DNA of 64,000 nucleotides from Spiroplasma corruscae (GCF_002237575.1 NZ_CP022535.1:1-64000), one strand, 5' to 3'; positions 33,002 through 50,553 are shown, counted from the stretch's first letter. Notes: a model not told the origin generated them from the sequence alone. Numbers and translations are program-made.

Positions 33002-33628
33002 ATGGCAATAGATTTAATTGATATAGAAGAAGAATTAGCTTCTTATAAAGGTCAGTGATTTGTAATTAACTGTAATAGTGGTCATGAAGATAGCGTAAAA
33101 TCAGATTTGTTACAAAAAATAGAGTCTTCAAGTTTAGAAGAAAAGGTATTTGATATAAGAATTTCAAAAAGCCCAGTTATGGGGAAGAACAATAAAATTG
33201 TTGATAAGAATAAATTCCCAGGATATATATTCATTAATATGCACATGACAGATGAAACTTGATTCATAATTAGAAATACCCCAGGTGTAACAGGATTTAT
33301 TGGATCTTCTGGTAAAGGTGCTAAACCATTACCATTAACGAGCGAAGAAGTTTTTAGATTACTAAACCAAGAAGAGGTTAATTCTAAGGATAAAAAAGTT
33401 GGAAAAGGAAATGCAAATCAACCGAAAAAGGAGAAAGTATTATATCAAGCAAGTTTCAAGTTAAAAGATGTTGTAACTATTAAGGATGGACCTTTTGCGA
33501 ATACAGAAGGTCAAGTAATGGAAATGGATTTTGAAAAAGGAATTGCTATTGTAAATATTGAGCTATTTGGTAGAATTACTCCAACAGAGTTTGAATTTGA
33601 TAACCTTAGTTTAGCCTACAAATATTAA
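33002..33628 (+). CDS. nusG: Transcription termination/antitermination protein NusG
   Basis: Binds RNA polymerase and couples transcription to translation or pausing. It has 208 residues and reads UGA (Trp) near 33056 and 33260. The NGN domain contains [11 protein letters not shown] and [11 protein letters not shown], followed by [11 protein letters not shown]. The KOW domain is [21 protein letters not shown] lysine-rich linker joins the two. An AGAGGAGC site precedes the ATG. It follows secE as in most bacteria. Confidence 0.96.
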
Positions 33629-33644
33629 CTATTTAGGAGATATA

Positions 33645-34151
33645 ATGAAAAATACATTAATAAAAATAAATTTAAATAATAATAAGTCTATTAAATTAGA
33701 GTTATACCCTGAAATAGCCCCAGTAACTGTCGATAATTTTATTAAACTAATAAAAGAAAATTACTTTGATAACCTAATATTTCATAGAGTTATTAAAGGT
33801 TTTATGATACAAGGTGGTGGAATGTTTCAAGATATGAGCGAAAAAAAAGGTGCATCTGAAATAGTTGGTGAGTTTAAGTCAAATGGTTGAGACAAAAACA
33901 CTCTTTCGCATGATATTGGAGTAATATCAATGGCTAGAACAATGGTCAAAGATAGTGCATCAAGTCAATTTTTTATTGTTTCAGGTAACGCTAAGTTTTT
34001 AGACGGTGAATATGCAGCATTTGGTAAAGTAATAGATGAAGAAAGCTTACAAGTCGTTGCAGATATCGAAAAAGTTGAAACTACATCAGTTAACTACTAT
34101 GATGATGTTCCAGTATATCCAATAGTAATAAAAAGTATAGAAATAATTTAA
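33645..34151 (+). CDS. Peptidyl-prolyl cis-trans isomerase, cyclophilin type
   Basis: Catalyses proline isomerisation; 168 residues and probably cytosolic, with no signal peptide. Cyclophilin core motifs are present: [17 protein letters not shown] with the catalytic Arg, and [20 protein letters not shown] (Trp) near 33888. An AGGAGA site precedes the ATG. It lies between nusG and rplK, where no such gene is normally found, so it looks like an insertion in the conserved order. Confidence 0.93.
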
Positions 34152-34172
34152 AAAGTTTATTAAATATGATAA

Positions 34173-34264
34173 TATAATAAATGGCAGATTTTTATTGTGG
34201 AAGTATTATATATTAGAGAATATGTATACGATTGGACCACAGCGAAAACAGGAGGTGTTGTATC
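34173..34264 (+). promoter_or_regulatory. Promoter -10 and long leader of rplK-rplA
   Basis: TATAAT at 34173-34178 lies 92 bases before the GTG start of rplK. The transcribed leader could form a stem from GTGG (34197-34200) and CCAC (34237-34240) closing an AT-rich arm. Leaders of the L11-L1 operon are L1-autoregulated in several bacteria, so an L1 site is possible, but I cannot identify a conserved motif. Confidence 0.35.
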
Positions 34265-34699
34265 GTGGCAAAAAAAATCACACGTGTAGCGAAACTAGAA
34301 TTTATGGCAATGCAAGCAAAACCTGGTGCTGAGTTAGCATCATTAGGTATTAATATGCCTCAATTCACTCAACAATTTAATGAAGCCACTAAAGATAGAG
34401 CAGGAGAAGTAGTACCTGTATTAATTACAGCATATGATGATAAGTCATTTGATTTTTTACTTAAAACTACTCCCGCAGCATTTTTACTAAAAAAAGCAGC
34501 AAACATTCAAAAAGGTTCTAAAAAATCAGGAACTGAAGAAGTTGCATCAATAGATGCAAGTGAAGTAAGAAAAATAGCAGAATATAAGTTACCTGATTTA
34601 AATGCAAACTCAGTTGAAGCTGCAATGAGAATTATCGAAGGAACAGCTAGAAACATGGGTATAAAAGTTAATGGAATGCCATCTAAGGAAGGTAAATAG
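34265..34699 (+). CDS. rplK: 50S ribosomal protein L11
   Basis: 144 residues. The start is GTG 34265 (MAKKITRVAKLEFMAMQAKPG), seven bases after a near-perfect AGGAGGTG site; a longer upstream reading exists but would swallow that site. The C-terminal rRNA-binding domain has IAEYKLPDLNANSVEAAMRIIEGTARNMGI, the L11 signature. It binds the GTPase centre of 23S rRNA. It lies three bases upstream of rplA. Confidence 0.97.
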   Translation: MAKKITRVAKLEFMAMQAKPGAELASLGINMPQFTQQFNEATKDRAGEVVPVLITAYDDKSFDFLLKTTPAAFLLKKAANIQKGSKKSGTEEVASIDASEVRKIAEYKLPDLNANSVEAAMRIIEGTARNMGIKVNGMPSKEGK

Positions 34700-34701
34700 T
34701 T

Positions 34702-35388
34702 ATGCCAAAATTAAGTAAAAAATTAAAAGCAGCAAATGCAAAAGTTGATAGAACAAAGCTTTACTCAATCGATGAAGCGATTAAACTTGCAAAAGAAACA
34801 TCTGTAACAAAGTTCGACTCTACTATTGATATTGCATTCAATTTAAATGTTGATCCAAGACATGCAGATCAACAAATAAGAGGTGCTATTGTATTACCGG
34901 GTGGAACAGGTAAGACTCAAAAAATATTAGCTTTAACAAAAACTAAGGTTAAAGAAGCGACTGATGCTAAAGCCGATTACGTAGGTGGAACTGAACTTAT
35001 CCAAAAAATTCAAAAAGAAAATTGATTTGATTTTGATATAGTTGTTGCAACTCCAGAAATAATGGCGGAACTTGGTAAAATAGGAAAACTTCTTGGAACA
35101 AAAGGGTTAATGCCTAATCCAAAAACAGGAACTGTTACAGTTGATATCGCAAACGCAATTAATGATATTAAAAAAGGTAAGGTTGAATACAGAACAGATA
35201 AAGAGGGAAATGTTCACTCAATTATAGGTAAAGCATCATTTGATGATCAAAACTTACTAAAAAATTACAAAGCAATTTTAGATGTTATTAAGAAAGCAAA
35301 ACCAGCCGCTGTTAAAGGTACATATATTAAAAATATATCAATATCAACTACAATGGGGCCAGGTATAAAAGTTTTAGTTGAAAATTAA
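34702..35388 (+). CDS. rplA: 50S ribosomal protein L1
   Basis: 228 residues; forms the mobile L1 stalk. UGA (Trp) near 35023. Family landmarks are [29 protein letters not shown] and [22 protein letters not shown], the second being the RNA-binding signature. In other bacteria L1 represses translation of its own operon. The gene follows rplK directly and has no recognisable terminator before the L10 leader. Confidence 0.97.
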
Positions 35389-35419
35389 TTATTATTATAA
35401 AAATAATGTTATTATATAT

Positions 35420-35534
35420 ATGCTATTCGTACCAAAGAAAGTAACGGAGATTGATCTCTTAATAATGTTGCCGAGGAATGATATATTTGATTATTCAATA
35501 TATGCTAACTTTGGTGTATTCCAAAGTTTTTATT
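35420..35534 (+). promoter_or_regulatory. L10 leader with intrinsic attenuator
   Basis: The stretch ACCAAAGAAAGTAACGGAG...TTAATAATGTTGCCGAGG fits the ribosomal L10 leader, whose kink-turn binds L10(L12)4. It is followed by a strong terminator hairpin AACTTTGG-TGTATT-CCAAAGTT at 35507-35528 with a TTTATTT tail. ACCAAAG at 35431-35437 is complementary to CTTTGGT at 35509-35515, so pairing upstream would block the terminator. This suits attenuation of rplJL by excess L10. Confidence 0.8.
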
Positions 35535-35580
35535 TGGTTAATAGTATTTAAAATAGTTTATAGAATTGGAGGTACCTAGT

Positions 35581-36081
35581 TTGTCAGTTTCAAGACCAGC
35601 ACATACAAAAAAGACTGAGGTTATTAACGAAATAGCTAGTAAAATTCAATCATGCAAAGGTATGGTTGTTGCAGAATATAAAAAACTATCTGTTGCTCAG
35701 TTAAGTCAACTTAGAAACATGGCCCGTGAAGAAAAAATCTTTATTAAAGTTTATAAAGATTCATTATTCCAAAGGGCAACTAATCAACTTAAAATTACAG
35801 GATTAGATGCATTTTTGACACAACAAAATATATTTTTATTTTCAGAAGAAGACCCAATTAAACCTGCAAAGCTTGTTGCAAAGTTTAGTAAAAAAAATCC
35901 AGATTTAAAATTAAAAGCCGGTATTTATGAAGGTAATGTTATGGATACAGCTGCAATTACTGAAGTTGCAATGCTACCATCAAAAGAAGAACTATACTCA
36001 ATGTTTGCTTCTTCATTAATTTACCCACTAAGACAGTTCATGCTTATTGTTAAAGAAATAGCAAAAACAAAACAAAACTAA
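35581..36081 (+). CDS. rplJ: 50S ribosomal protein L10
   Basis: 166 residues. The start is TTG 35581, giving [21 protein letters not shown]; an earlier TTG at 35566 is in frame but would overlap the strong GGAGGT site at 35568-35573, which is correctly spaced for 35581. [33 protein letters not shown] is the L10 core. The C-terminal helix that carries L7/L12 dimers follows. Expression is probably controlled by the leader just upstream. Confidence 0.95.
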   Translation: MSVSRPAHTKKTEVINEIASKIQSCKGMVVAEYKKLSVAQLSQLRNMAREEKIFIKVYKDSLFQRATNQLKITGLDAFLTQQNIFLFSEEDPIKPAKLVAKFSKKNPDLKLKAGIYEGNVMDTAAITEVAMLPSKEELYSMFASSLIYPLRQFMLIVKEIAKTKQN

Positions 36082-36097
36082 GAAGGAGAATATAAAA

Positions 36098-36466
36098 ATG
36101 GCAATTACAAAAGATGACATTATTAAAGCTTTAGAAGAAATGAAGCTTACAGAATTAAATGATTTAGTTAAGGCAATTGAAGATCACTTCGGTGTTGTTG
36201 CAGCAGCAGCGGTAGCTGCTCCATCAGCAGATGCTGGAGCATCAGCTGCTCCATCAGAAGTTAGCGTTATGTTAACAAACCCAGGAGGAAATAAAGTTTC
36301 AGTTATAAAACTTGTAAAAGAAATTACAGGTCTAGGATTAATGGAAGCTAAAAAATTAGTTGACGGTACATTACCTGTAGCATTAAAAGAAAACGTAAAA
36401 GTTGAAGATGCTGAAGAAATTAAAAAACAATTAGTTGAAGCAGGAGCTTCAGTTGATCTTAAATAG
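36098..36466 (+). CDS. rplL: 50S ribosomal protein L7/L12
   Basis: 122 residues. N-terminal dimerisation domain, an alanine-rich hinge ([20 protein letters not shown]) and the C-terminal factor-binding domain with [25 protein letters not shown]. Preceded by AGAAGGAGA. It recruits translation GTPases to the ribosome and is normally present in several copies per ribosome. Confidence 0.98.
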   Translation: MAITKDDIIKALEEMKLTELNDLVKAIEDHFGVVAAAAVAAPSADAGASAAPSEVSVMLTNPGGNKVSVIKLVKEITGLGLMEAKKLVDGTLPVALKENVKVEDAEEIKKQLVEAGASVDLK

Positions 36467-36492
36467 TATATGTAAATCAACTTAAAATAACG

Positions 36493-36522
36493 GCAAGCAT
36501 TAAATGCTTGCTTTTGCATTTT
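36493..36522 (+). terminator. Terminator after rplL
   Basis: GCAAGCAT-TAA-ATGCTTGC forms an 8-bp stem, followed by TTTTGCATTTT. It separates rplJL from rpoB, which has its own promoter. Confidence 0.8.
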
Positions 36523-36543
36523 AAAAAAACTACTAAAAATCTA

Positions 36544-36572
36544 TTGAAATATACCATTAAAAAGTATAGAAT
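36544..36572 (+). promoter_or_regulatory. Promoter of rpoBC
   Basis: TTGAAA at 36544-36549 and TAGAAT at 36567-36572 are separated by 17 bases. This is the best promoter match near rpoB and lies between the rplL terminator and the rpoB start codon. Confidence 0.6.
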
Positions 36573-36609
36573 TTATGTGCGTATATTTCATTTGATTGGG
36601 GGACACTAA

Positions 36610-40461
<3,852 letters not shown>

Positions 40462-40476
40462 AAGGAGTAGTTATAA

Positions 40477-44244
<3,768 letters not shown>

Positions 44245-44245
44245 T

Positions 44246-44272
44246 AAATCAGGTTAACACCTGATTTTTTTA
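44246..44272 (+). terminator. Terminator of the rpoBC operon
   Basis: AAATCAGGT-TAAC-ACCTGATTT is a 9-bp stem with a four-base loop, followed by TTTT. It starts two bases after the rpoC stop codon. Confidence 0.88.
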
Positions 44273-44308
44273 TTAATTAAATGATATATTAAAAACAAGG
44301 AGAAAAAC

Positions 44309-44737
44309 ATGAAAATATATATAGGAAATGATCATACAGCAGTTGAAATGAAAGAAAAAATATGTAAATATTTAAAGGACAATAATTATGACGTAGTAGA
44401 CTTGGGTACAAACACTAGTCAAGCAGTTGATTACCCCGATTTTGGAACCGACGTAGCAAGAAAAGTAGTAGAAGATAACGCTCTCGGAATTGTTATATGC
44501 GGAAGTGGAATTGGGATTTCAATAGCTGCGAATAAGATTAAGTATGCAAGAGCTGCTTTATGTCATGAAGACAAAGCGGCTGAAATGGCAAGAAAACACA
44601 ACAATGCTAATATTCTAGCTCTTGGAGCAAGAGTTATTGCAATTGAAAAAGCAATTGATATTGTTAAAACTTTTCTAACTACAAGTTTTGAAGCAGACAG
44701 ACATGTTAAAAGAGTTAAAAAATTAGATAATCTATAA
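44309..44737 (+). CDS. rpiB: Ribose 5-phosphate isomerase B
   Basis: 142 residues; interconverts ribose 5-phosphate and ribulose 5-phosphate. The N-terminus KIYIGNDHTAVEMK and the active-site GIVICGSGIGISIAANK with its catalytic Cys are typical of RpiB/LacAB. No other LacA/LacB signature or partner is nearby, so RpiB is preferred. AAGGAGAAAA precedes the ATG. It lies 14 bases upstream of upp and supplies PRPP precursors for nucleotide salvage, a sensible pairing. Confidence 0.92.
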   Translation: MKIYIGNDHTAVEMKEKICKYLKDNNYDVVDLGTNTSQAVDYPDFGTDVARKVVEDNALGIVICGSGIGISIAANKIKYARAALCHEDKAAEMARKHNNANILALGARVIAIEKAIDIVKTFLTTSFEADRHVKRVKKLDNL

Positions 44738-44751
44738 GAAGGAGATATTAT

Positions 44752-45375
44752 ATGTCATTTACAATTATTAAACACCCTTTAATTACTGATAAGTTAACAA
44801 GAATGAGAAGAGAAGATACTTCATCCAAAGACTTTAGAGAAAATTTGAATGAAATAGGTCAACTAATGGTTTATGAAATATTCAGAGATGTCCCATTAAA
44901 AGAAGTCGATATTAAAACACCGGTTACCAAAACCAAAGGGTATACAATAGATATTCCGGTTGTTCTTATCCCAATCATAAGAGCAGGTTTAGGAATGACA
45001 GAAGGAATACAGAAATTAGTGCCTACTGCAAGAATTGCACATATTGGTTTATACAGAGATGAAAAAACTTTAGAGCCTGTAGAATACTATGCAAAAAAAA
45101 CTGAAAATATAGAGTCAAGTTATGTAATAGTGGTAGACCCTATGCTCGCAACTGGTGGTAGTGCTTCAAAAGCAATTGATATTGCAAAAGGTTGAGGAGC
45201 AAAACATATTAAGTTTGTTTGCTTAGTCTCTGTGGATAAAGGAGTAAAAAAACTTCAAAACGATCACCCAGATGTAGACATATATACAGCAAGTCTTGAT
45301 CCGGTTTTAAATAATAAAGGTTTTATCGAACCTGGCCTTGGAGACGCTGGTGATAGAATATTCGGTACAAAATAA
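44752..45375 (+). CDS. upp: Uracil phosphoribosyltransferase
   Basis: Converts uracil and PRPP to UMP in pyrimidine salvage. It has 207 residues with one UGA (Trp) near 45193. The family start [17 protein letters not shown], the PRPP-binding [11 protein letters not shown] loop and the C-terminal [17 protein letters not shown] are clear. AAGGAGATATT precedes the ATG. It lies between rpiB and the atp operon, as in several mollicutes and Firmicutes. Confidence 0.96.
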
Positions 45376-45479
45376 TATAAAATAAATTATTTTAATAATA
45401 GTTTTCAAGTTTCTTATTTTTTCAAATTAATTTTAAAAAAATTTTATTATTATATTATTTTAGGAGTAATATTAAATTG

Positions 45480-45500
45480 ATGGAACTGGATTGAGATTAA
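45480..45500 (+). other. Possible leader mini-ORF coupled to atpI
   Basis: ATG at 45480 reads MELDWD then TAA at 45498-45500, with UGA as Trp. A TTG three bases earlier is also in frame. An AGGAG site at 45462-45466 is placed for this region rather than for atpI, whose ATG overlaps the stop (TAATG). It may be a coupling peptide. The other reading is that atpI starts in its own frame from ATT 45476 or TTG 45491. Confidence 0.35.
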
Positions 45501-45859
45501 TGAATTTAATAAAAAATAAAATATTTTTTTTATATTTGGTAGTCTCAATTTTGGTTTTCTCAGTATTTCTAACTTTGATATTATATAAAGAATTAGATTA
45601 TCCATGATTAGTTGGTTATTTTTTAGGAATAGCTTGTTTCTGGTCGGGTTTTTTTTATAATCAATTTATTAGTAAAAAATTGATTAAATCATTAGATCCA
45701 TTCCTATATGCAATGCTATTTATATCAAAATTAGGTATATACATAGTTCCATTCCTTATAAGTTTTTATTTACAAGATTTCATATCGCCAATAGGTATCA
45801 TAATAGGGTTTAATGGTTTGATATTCATGCCTTTTATCCAAAATATGATTAGTAAATAA
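45500..45859 (+). CDS. atpI: ATP synthase subunit I-like membrane protein
   Basis: 119 residues with four hydrophobic segments (about 8-30, 37-58, 68-92 and 96-116), the pattern of AtpI/UncI, a chaperone-like protein for c-ring assembly. It precedes atpB as in most atp operons. Sequence conservation in this family is low, so the call rests on topology and position. It reads a UGA as Trp near 45605. The start codon is uncertain: ATG 45500 overlaps the stop of a mini-ORF, and in-frame TTG 45491 is an alternative. Confidence 0.7.
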
Positions 45860-45900
45860 TTTTTTATATGGTAGTTTTTGTTGAAAAGAGGGGTGGTTAG

Positions 45901-46671
45901 ATGGTCTCATACTTAGTTAAAGACGGATTATTTGACGGATGATTATCTTTAACTCCGCAGTTATTCTCAATTTTTTTAACATTTATAATTATTTGCACTT
46001 TTTGTATTGTATATAATGTTAAAATTAGGAACCATGATGATAGTAAAGAGTTATCAGGTTTTTTAGTAATTACGGAATTGTTTATCAGCAAAGTTGAAGG
46101 TGTTGTTATTTCTATAATGGGAAAAGAACACAGAAAACTTACCCCATATATAATGTATATTTTTATGTATATAGTTATTTCTTCGGTTGTTGCGTTGTTA
46201 GGTTTTGAACCATTAACAACTTCTTATACAACTACTTTGTCAATGGCTTTATTTACATTCATAGGTATATATTATTATGGTATTAGATACCAAAAAGCTG
46301 CATTCTTCGTAAAGTATTTGAAAAATCCAATCGAATTAATAGGTCAATTCGTTCCATTAATTTCTCTATCATTTCGATTGTTTGGAAATATGGTTGGAGG
46401 AAGCGTAATATTGGCATTGTTATATACTGCTTTAATTAATTTAGAAGGTGGTTTTGGTGGTATTGACTCTGTCTCTGTTGGTATGTCGGTCGACTGATTG
46501 ACACAATATAAATATTGATGAACAGGTTTTAATATATTTACTATTTTATTAATGCCTTGATTACATTTATATTTTGATTTATTTGATGGAGTAATCCAAT
46601 CAATAGTTTTCTCAATGCTTACATTATCTTATTGATCTAGTGCTATGCATGGAGAATCAGGTGAAGATTAA
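45901..46671 (+). CDS. atpB: F0F1 ATP synthase subunit a
   Basis: Proton half-channel subunit of Fo, 256 residues with about six membrane segments. The essential arginine is in LSLSFRLFGNMVGG, and the last segments end in LTLSYWSSAMHGE. It reads several UGA codons as Trp, including four in the last third. A GAGGGGTGG site precedes ATG 45901. The gap after atpI is 41 bases. Confidence 0.95.
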
Positions 46672-46686
46672 AAGGAGAATTAAATT

Positions 46687-47025
46687 ATGTTTATAGAAAC
46701 TTTAAGAAGTTCATGTATTTTAACAGGTGGTTCATTTATTACAATGCTACCAATTTATACATTGTTTTCACAATTCTTATTTCTTGCTGAAGCAGGAGAT
46801 AATAATACAGGATTAAAATTAATTGGTGCTGGTATTTGTAGTTTTGGTATGATTGGTGCTAGTTTAGGACAAGGAGTTGTTGGTGCTGGTGCTTGTTTGG
46901 CAATTGGACGTAACCCAGAAATAGCTCCAAAAGTAACTTCTACTCTAATTATTACTGCTGGTTTTGCAGAATCTGGTGCCATATATGCGCTTGTTATTAG
47001 TATTTTAATTATTTTTGTTGCTTAA
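46687..47025 (+). CDS. atpE: F0F1 ATP synthase subunit c
   Basis: Rotor-ring proteolipid, 112 residues. The two c-subunit helices are the [27 protein letters not shown] and [15 protein letters not shown] segments; the proton-carrying carboxylate is the Glu in FAES and the polar loop is GRNPE. About 38 residues precede the usual start and include an extra hydrophobic segment ([16 protein letters not shown]). N-terminal extensions of the c subunit occur in mollicutes. AAAGGAG precedes ATG 46687. Confidence 0.95.
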   Translation: MFIETLRSSCILTGGSFITMLPIYTLFSQFLFLAEAGDNNTGLKLIGAGICSFGMIGASLGQGVVGAGACLAIGRNPEIAPKVTSTLIITAGFAESGAIYALVISILIIFVA

Positions 47026-47028
47026 AAA

Positions 47029-47571
47029 ATGATTAATTTATTAGCTGACAATAGTAAAAAATATGGTATTCCAGATATAGTAGAGGGATTATTCCCAAAC
47101 CTACCTATTTTAATTGCACATATATTATCAACGATAATAATTGTTTTATTACTATCTAAACTTGTCTATAAACCTTTTAGACAAACAATAAAGGATAGAA
47201 GAAAAAAAATAAATGCATTACTTGATGAAGCTTCATCAAAACAAACTATCGCAAATAAAAATAATGCAGATGCTGCAAGGTATTTAACTGCAGCCAAAGA
47301 TGAAGCAAAAAGCATTGTTGACTCAGCAAGAGGACAAGCTGATAGCATAAAGTTTGAAATTATTAATAACGCAAAAAAAGAGGCTCAAAATATTCAAGAG
47401 CATGCTAACAAAATATTAGAATATGAAAAAGATGAAGCAAGAGAATCAATAAGGAAAGAAATTATTGATATAGCATTTGATGTTGCAGAAAAAGTTGTAG
47501 CAAAATCAATATCAAAGAGTGATAACGATAAATTAATAAATGACTTTTTGAATAGTATAGATGGTAAGTAA
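47029..47571 (+). CDS. atpF: F0F1 ATP synthase subunit b
   Basis: Peripheral stalk subunit, 180 residues. One N-terminal membrane segment (LPILIAHILSTIIIVLLLSKLVYKPF) is followed by a long, charged coiled coil. The start is ATG 47029, three bases after the atpE stop, with no strong ribosome binding site, so it is likely coupled to atpE. No lipobox is seen, unlike the lipoprotein b subunits of some mycoplasmas. Confidence 0.93.
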   Translation: MINLLADNSKKYGIPDIVEGLFPNLPILIAHILSTIIIVLLLSKLVYKPFRQTIKDRRKKINALLDEASSKQTIANKNNADAARYLTAAKDEAKSIVDSARGQADSIKFEIINNAKKEAQNIQEHANKILEYEKDEARESIRKEIIDIAFDVAEKVVAKSISKSDNDKLINDFLNSIDGK

Positions 47572-47573
47572 AT

Positions 47574-48119
47574 ATGGAAAAACAAAATATAATTCATAAC
47601 TGAGCTATTGCAATTTCAAATCTAGCTATAGAAGATAAAAAAACTGACGAGTATATTGCTAGTATTAAAGATCTAATCACATTATTTGAAAAAAATTGAG
47701 ATGTAAAAGAGTTTTTTTCTAATAATTTTATTGAAGAAACAGTTAAAGAAAAGGTTATTGATGTAAGTCTAAAAAAACAGATTAATGACTTACTTATTAA
47801 TGCTTTAAAACTAATGGTAAAAAGAAAAGTTTTTGACTCAGTCTGCTCAATTTTAAAGTACTCTTTAAAATTACTTTACGAAAGTAAAAATATAGAAAAC
47901 GGAATAGTATTATCTTCAGTAAAAATTAGTGATTCTATGATTACAACAATTGAGCAAAAACTTTCAACTAAGTTAAATAAGAAAGTAAAACTTGAAAATG
48001 TAATTGATGAATCAATTATCGCTGGTATTTTAGTAGAAGTAGCTAATAAAAGTTATGACTTTTCTATAAAAGGAAAAATTGAAGATATTAAAAACGATTT
48101 AAAAGAAAACAGAAATTAA
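47574..48119 (+). CDS. atpH: F0F1 ATP synthase subunit delta
   Basis: Connects the peripheral stalk to the F1 head. It has 181 residues, starting two bases after the atpF stop; UGA codons near 47601 and 47697 are Trp. The N-terminus (IIHNWAIAISNLAIEDKKTDEY) and the C-terminal VDESIIAGILVEVANKSYDFSIKGKI segment, matching the family's IGGV.V..GD...D.S pattern, identify it. Sequence is poorly conserved in between. Confidence 0.9.
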
Positions 48120-48132
48120 GGAGTGATTAGTA

Positions 48133-49704
48133 ATGTCGCTTAAAATAAATGAAATATCAGAAGTAATTAAAAAACAGATTAAAGACTACGGAAAGAAAGT
48201 TATTGAATCTGAAGAAGGTAAAGTAGCAAGTATTGGTGACGGAGTTGCATTGTTATATGGTTTAGATAATGTCATGATGGGGGAATTATTATTATTTCCA
48301 AATGATATTTTTGGAATGGTATTGAACTTAGAAGATGGTGCTGTAGGTGCTGTTGTTATGGGAGATGAATCTAAAATTAAACAAGGTGATAAAGTTACTC
48401 GTACAAAAAAAATTATTGAAACCGCTGTTGGAGATGAACTTTTAGGAAGAGTCTTAAACGGTATTGGTTTACCAATAGATGGTAATGGACCTTTAAAAAA
48501 TAAAAAATTTAGTTCTGTTGAAAAAATTGCTTCCGGAGTTATGTCAAGAAAATCAGTTAATCAACCTCTTGAGACAGGTATTCTTTCAATTGATTCAATT
48601 ATCCCAATTGGAAAAGGCCAAAGAGAGTTAATTATTGGAGATAGACAAACTGGTAAAACAGCTATCGCAATTGATGCTATTATAAATCAAGTTGGTAAAA
48701 ATGTTAAATGTATTTATGTTGCGATTGGGCAAAAAGAGTCAACTGTAGCACAAGTAGTTGAAAAGTTAAAAAGAGCAAATGCAATGGAATATACAGTAGT
48801 TATTTCAGCATCAGCATCTGAACCTGCGCCTATGCAATATATATCTCCATATACAGGGGTTACAATTGCTGAAGAATGAATGTCAAAAGGTGATGATGTA
48901 CTTATCGTCTATGATGATTTATCAAAACACGCTATTGCATACAGAACATTAGCTTTACTTCTAAGAAGACCACCAGGTAGAGAGGCTTATCCAGGTGACG
49001 TATTCTACTTACACTCAAGATTACTTGAAAGAGCAGCTCGTGTAAATGAAAAATTCGGTGGAGGAAGTATAACTGCTTTACCAATTATTGAAACACAAGC
49101 CGGCGATATATCAGCTTATATACCAACAAATGTTATTTCTATTACTGATGGTCAAATATTCTTATCAGAACAATTATTTAACTCAGGTATTAGACCAGCG
49201 GTTGATACTGGTTTATCAGTTTCGAGAGTTGGTTCTTCAGCACAAATAAAAGCTGTTAAGCAAACAGCGGGAACTTTAAAACTTGAGTTAGCACAATATT
49301 ATGAGTTACAAGCTTTCGCTAAATTTGGTAGTGATCTTGATGAAACTACAAAAGCAACTCTGGATCATGGTTCAAAAATTGTGGAACTTTTAAAACAAAG
49401 GCAATATAAACCTATATCACAAATTGATCAAGCAATTATACTTTTAGCTATAAAAAAAAGATTAATTAAATGAATACCACTATCAGAAGTGTTGAATTAC
49501 AAAGAAAGAATAATGAACTTCTTTAGTACAGATAAAAATGGACAAGCTCTTAGAAAACATTTAGAAACAGAAAAAGAGTTTAGTGAGAAATTGGAAAAAG
49601 ATATTTACACCCAACTTGTAATTATATTAAAATCTATAACTTCAAACCTTAATGGTTATGTAGTTTCTGATTATGGTGATGAAAAAGAATTTAAAGGACT
49701 TTAA
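48133..49704 (+). CDS. atpA: F0F1 ATP synthase subunit alpha
   Basis: Non-catalytic nucleotide-binding F1 subunit, 523 residues. Walker [10 protein letters not shown] starts near residue 169, and the [17 protein letters not shown] signature of alpha/beta subunits is present near residue 355. UGA codons near 48877 and 49471 are Trp. AAGGAG lies upstream of the ATG. Position after atpH and before atpG is standard. Confidence 0.98.
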
Positions 49705-49707
49705 CAA

Positions 49708-50553
49708 ATGGCTAACTTAAGTGAGTTAAAAAATGAGCTAAGATCAACTAAAGACATAGGTAAAATAACGGGTGCTATGGAACTTGTTGCAACTGCAAAG
49801 TTAAAAAAGATATCAAAAAGATTAGGAAATATTCAAAGTTATTTAAATGATGTTTATGAAATATTTAATTACATAATTACACATACAAATGACTCAAAAT
49901 ATATGAAAAAAAAGGGGAAAGAACCAGATAACATACTATGAATAGTTATTGGTTCTAACCTAGGACTATGTGGTGGTTATAATTCTAATATAATTAAATT
50001 AGTTAAAAAACATGTATCTAAAAATGATTTAATTATACCGATTGGTACTAAAGTGCTTAACTTTGCAAAATTTAATAACTACAATATATATAAATCATTA
50101 ACAAATATTGATGTTGATTTCTCAAATGAACAATCAAGAGAGTTATCAATTTGATTGCTTGAAAACTATTTAAAAAATGAGTTTGGAGCAATAAGAATTA
50201 TTTACACAAAATTTATAAATAATGTTACTTTTGATGCGACAGTCTTAAATATGTTACCAATTGAGGTTCCTAAAGATGATAAAGATCACGATGATTTAAC
50301 ATTAGAACCTAATGCAGAAATAGTTCTACAAACTAGTGTTTCGATGTATTTAAACACAATTCTATTTGGAACAATCATTGAATCACAAGTTTCGGAACAA
50401 GCAAGTAGAAGAATGGCTATGGAGTCTGCCACTAAAAATGGAAAAGAAATAGCAGAAAAACTAGGTATTTTATATAATAGAAAACGTCAAGAAGGTATAA
50501 CTCAAGAGATTAGTGAAATCGTTGGTGGTGCTAATGCTCAAAGTAGCGATTAA
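49708..50553 (+). CDS. atpG: F0F1 ATP synthase subunit gamma
   Basis: Central rotor shaft, 281 residues. The N-terminal coiled coil (LRSTKDIGKITGAMELVATAKLKK) and the C-terminal helix (SEQASRRMAMESATKNGKEIAEKLGILYNRKRQEGITQEISEIVGGA, in part) are conserved. UGA codons near 49939 and 50152 are Trp. It starts three bases after the atpA stop. Confidence 0.97.

Noticed and set aside
36184-36519. Antisense open frame over rplL
   Set aside because: A shadow of the alanine-rich hinge; it covers a universally conserved gene and runs through its terminator.
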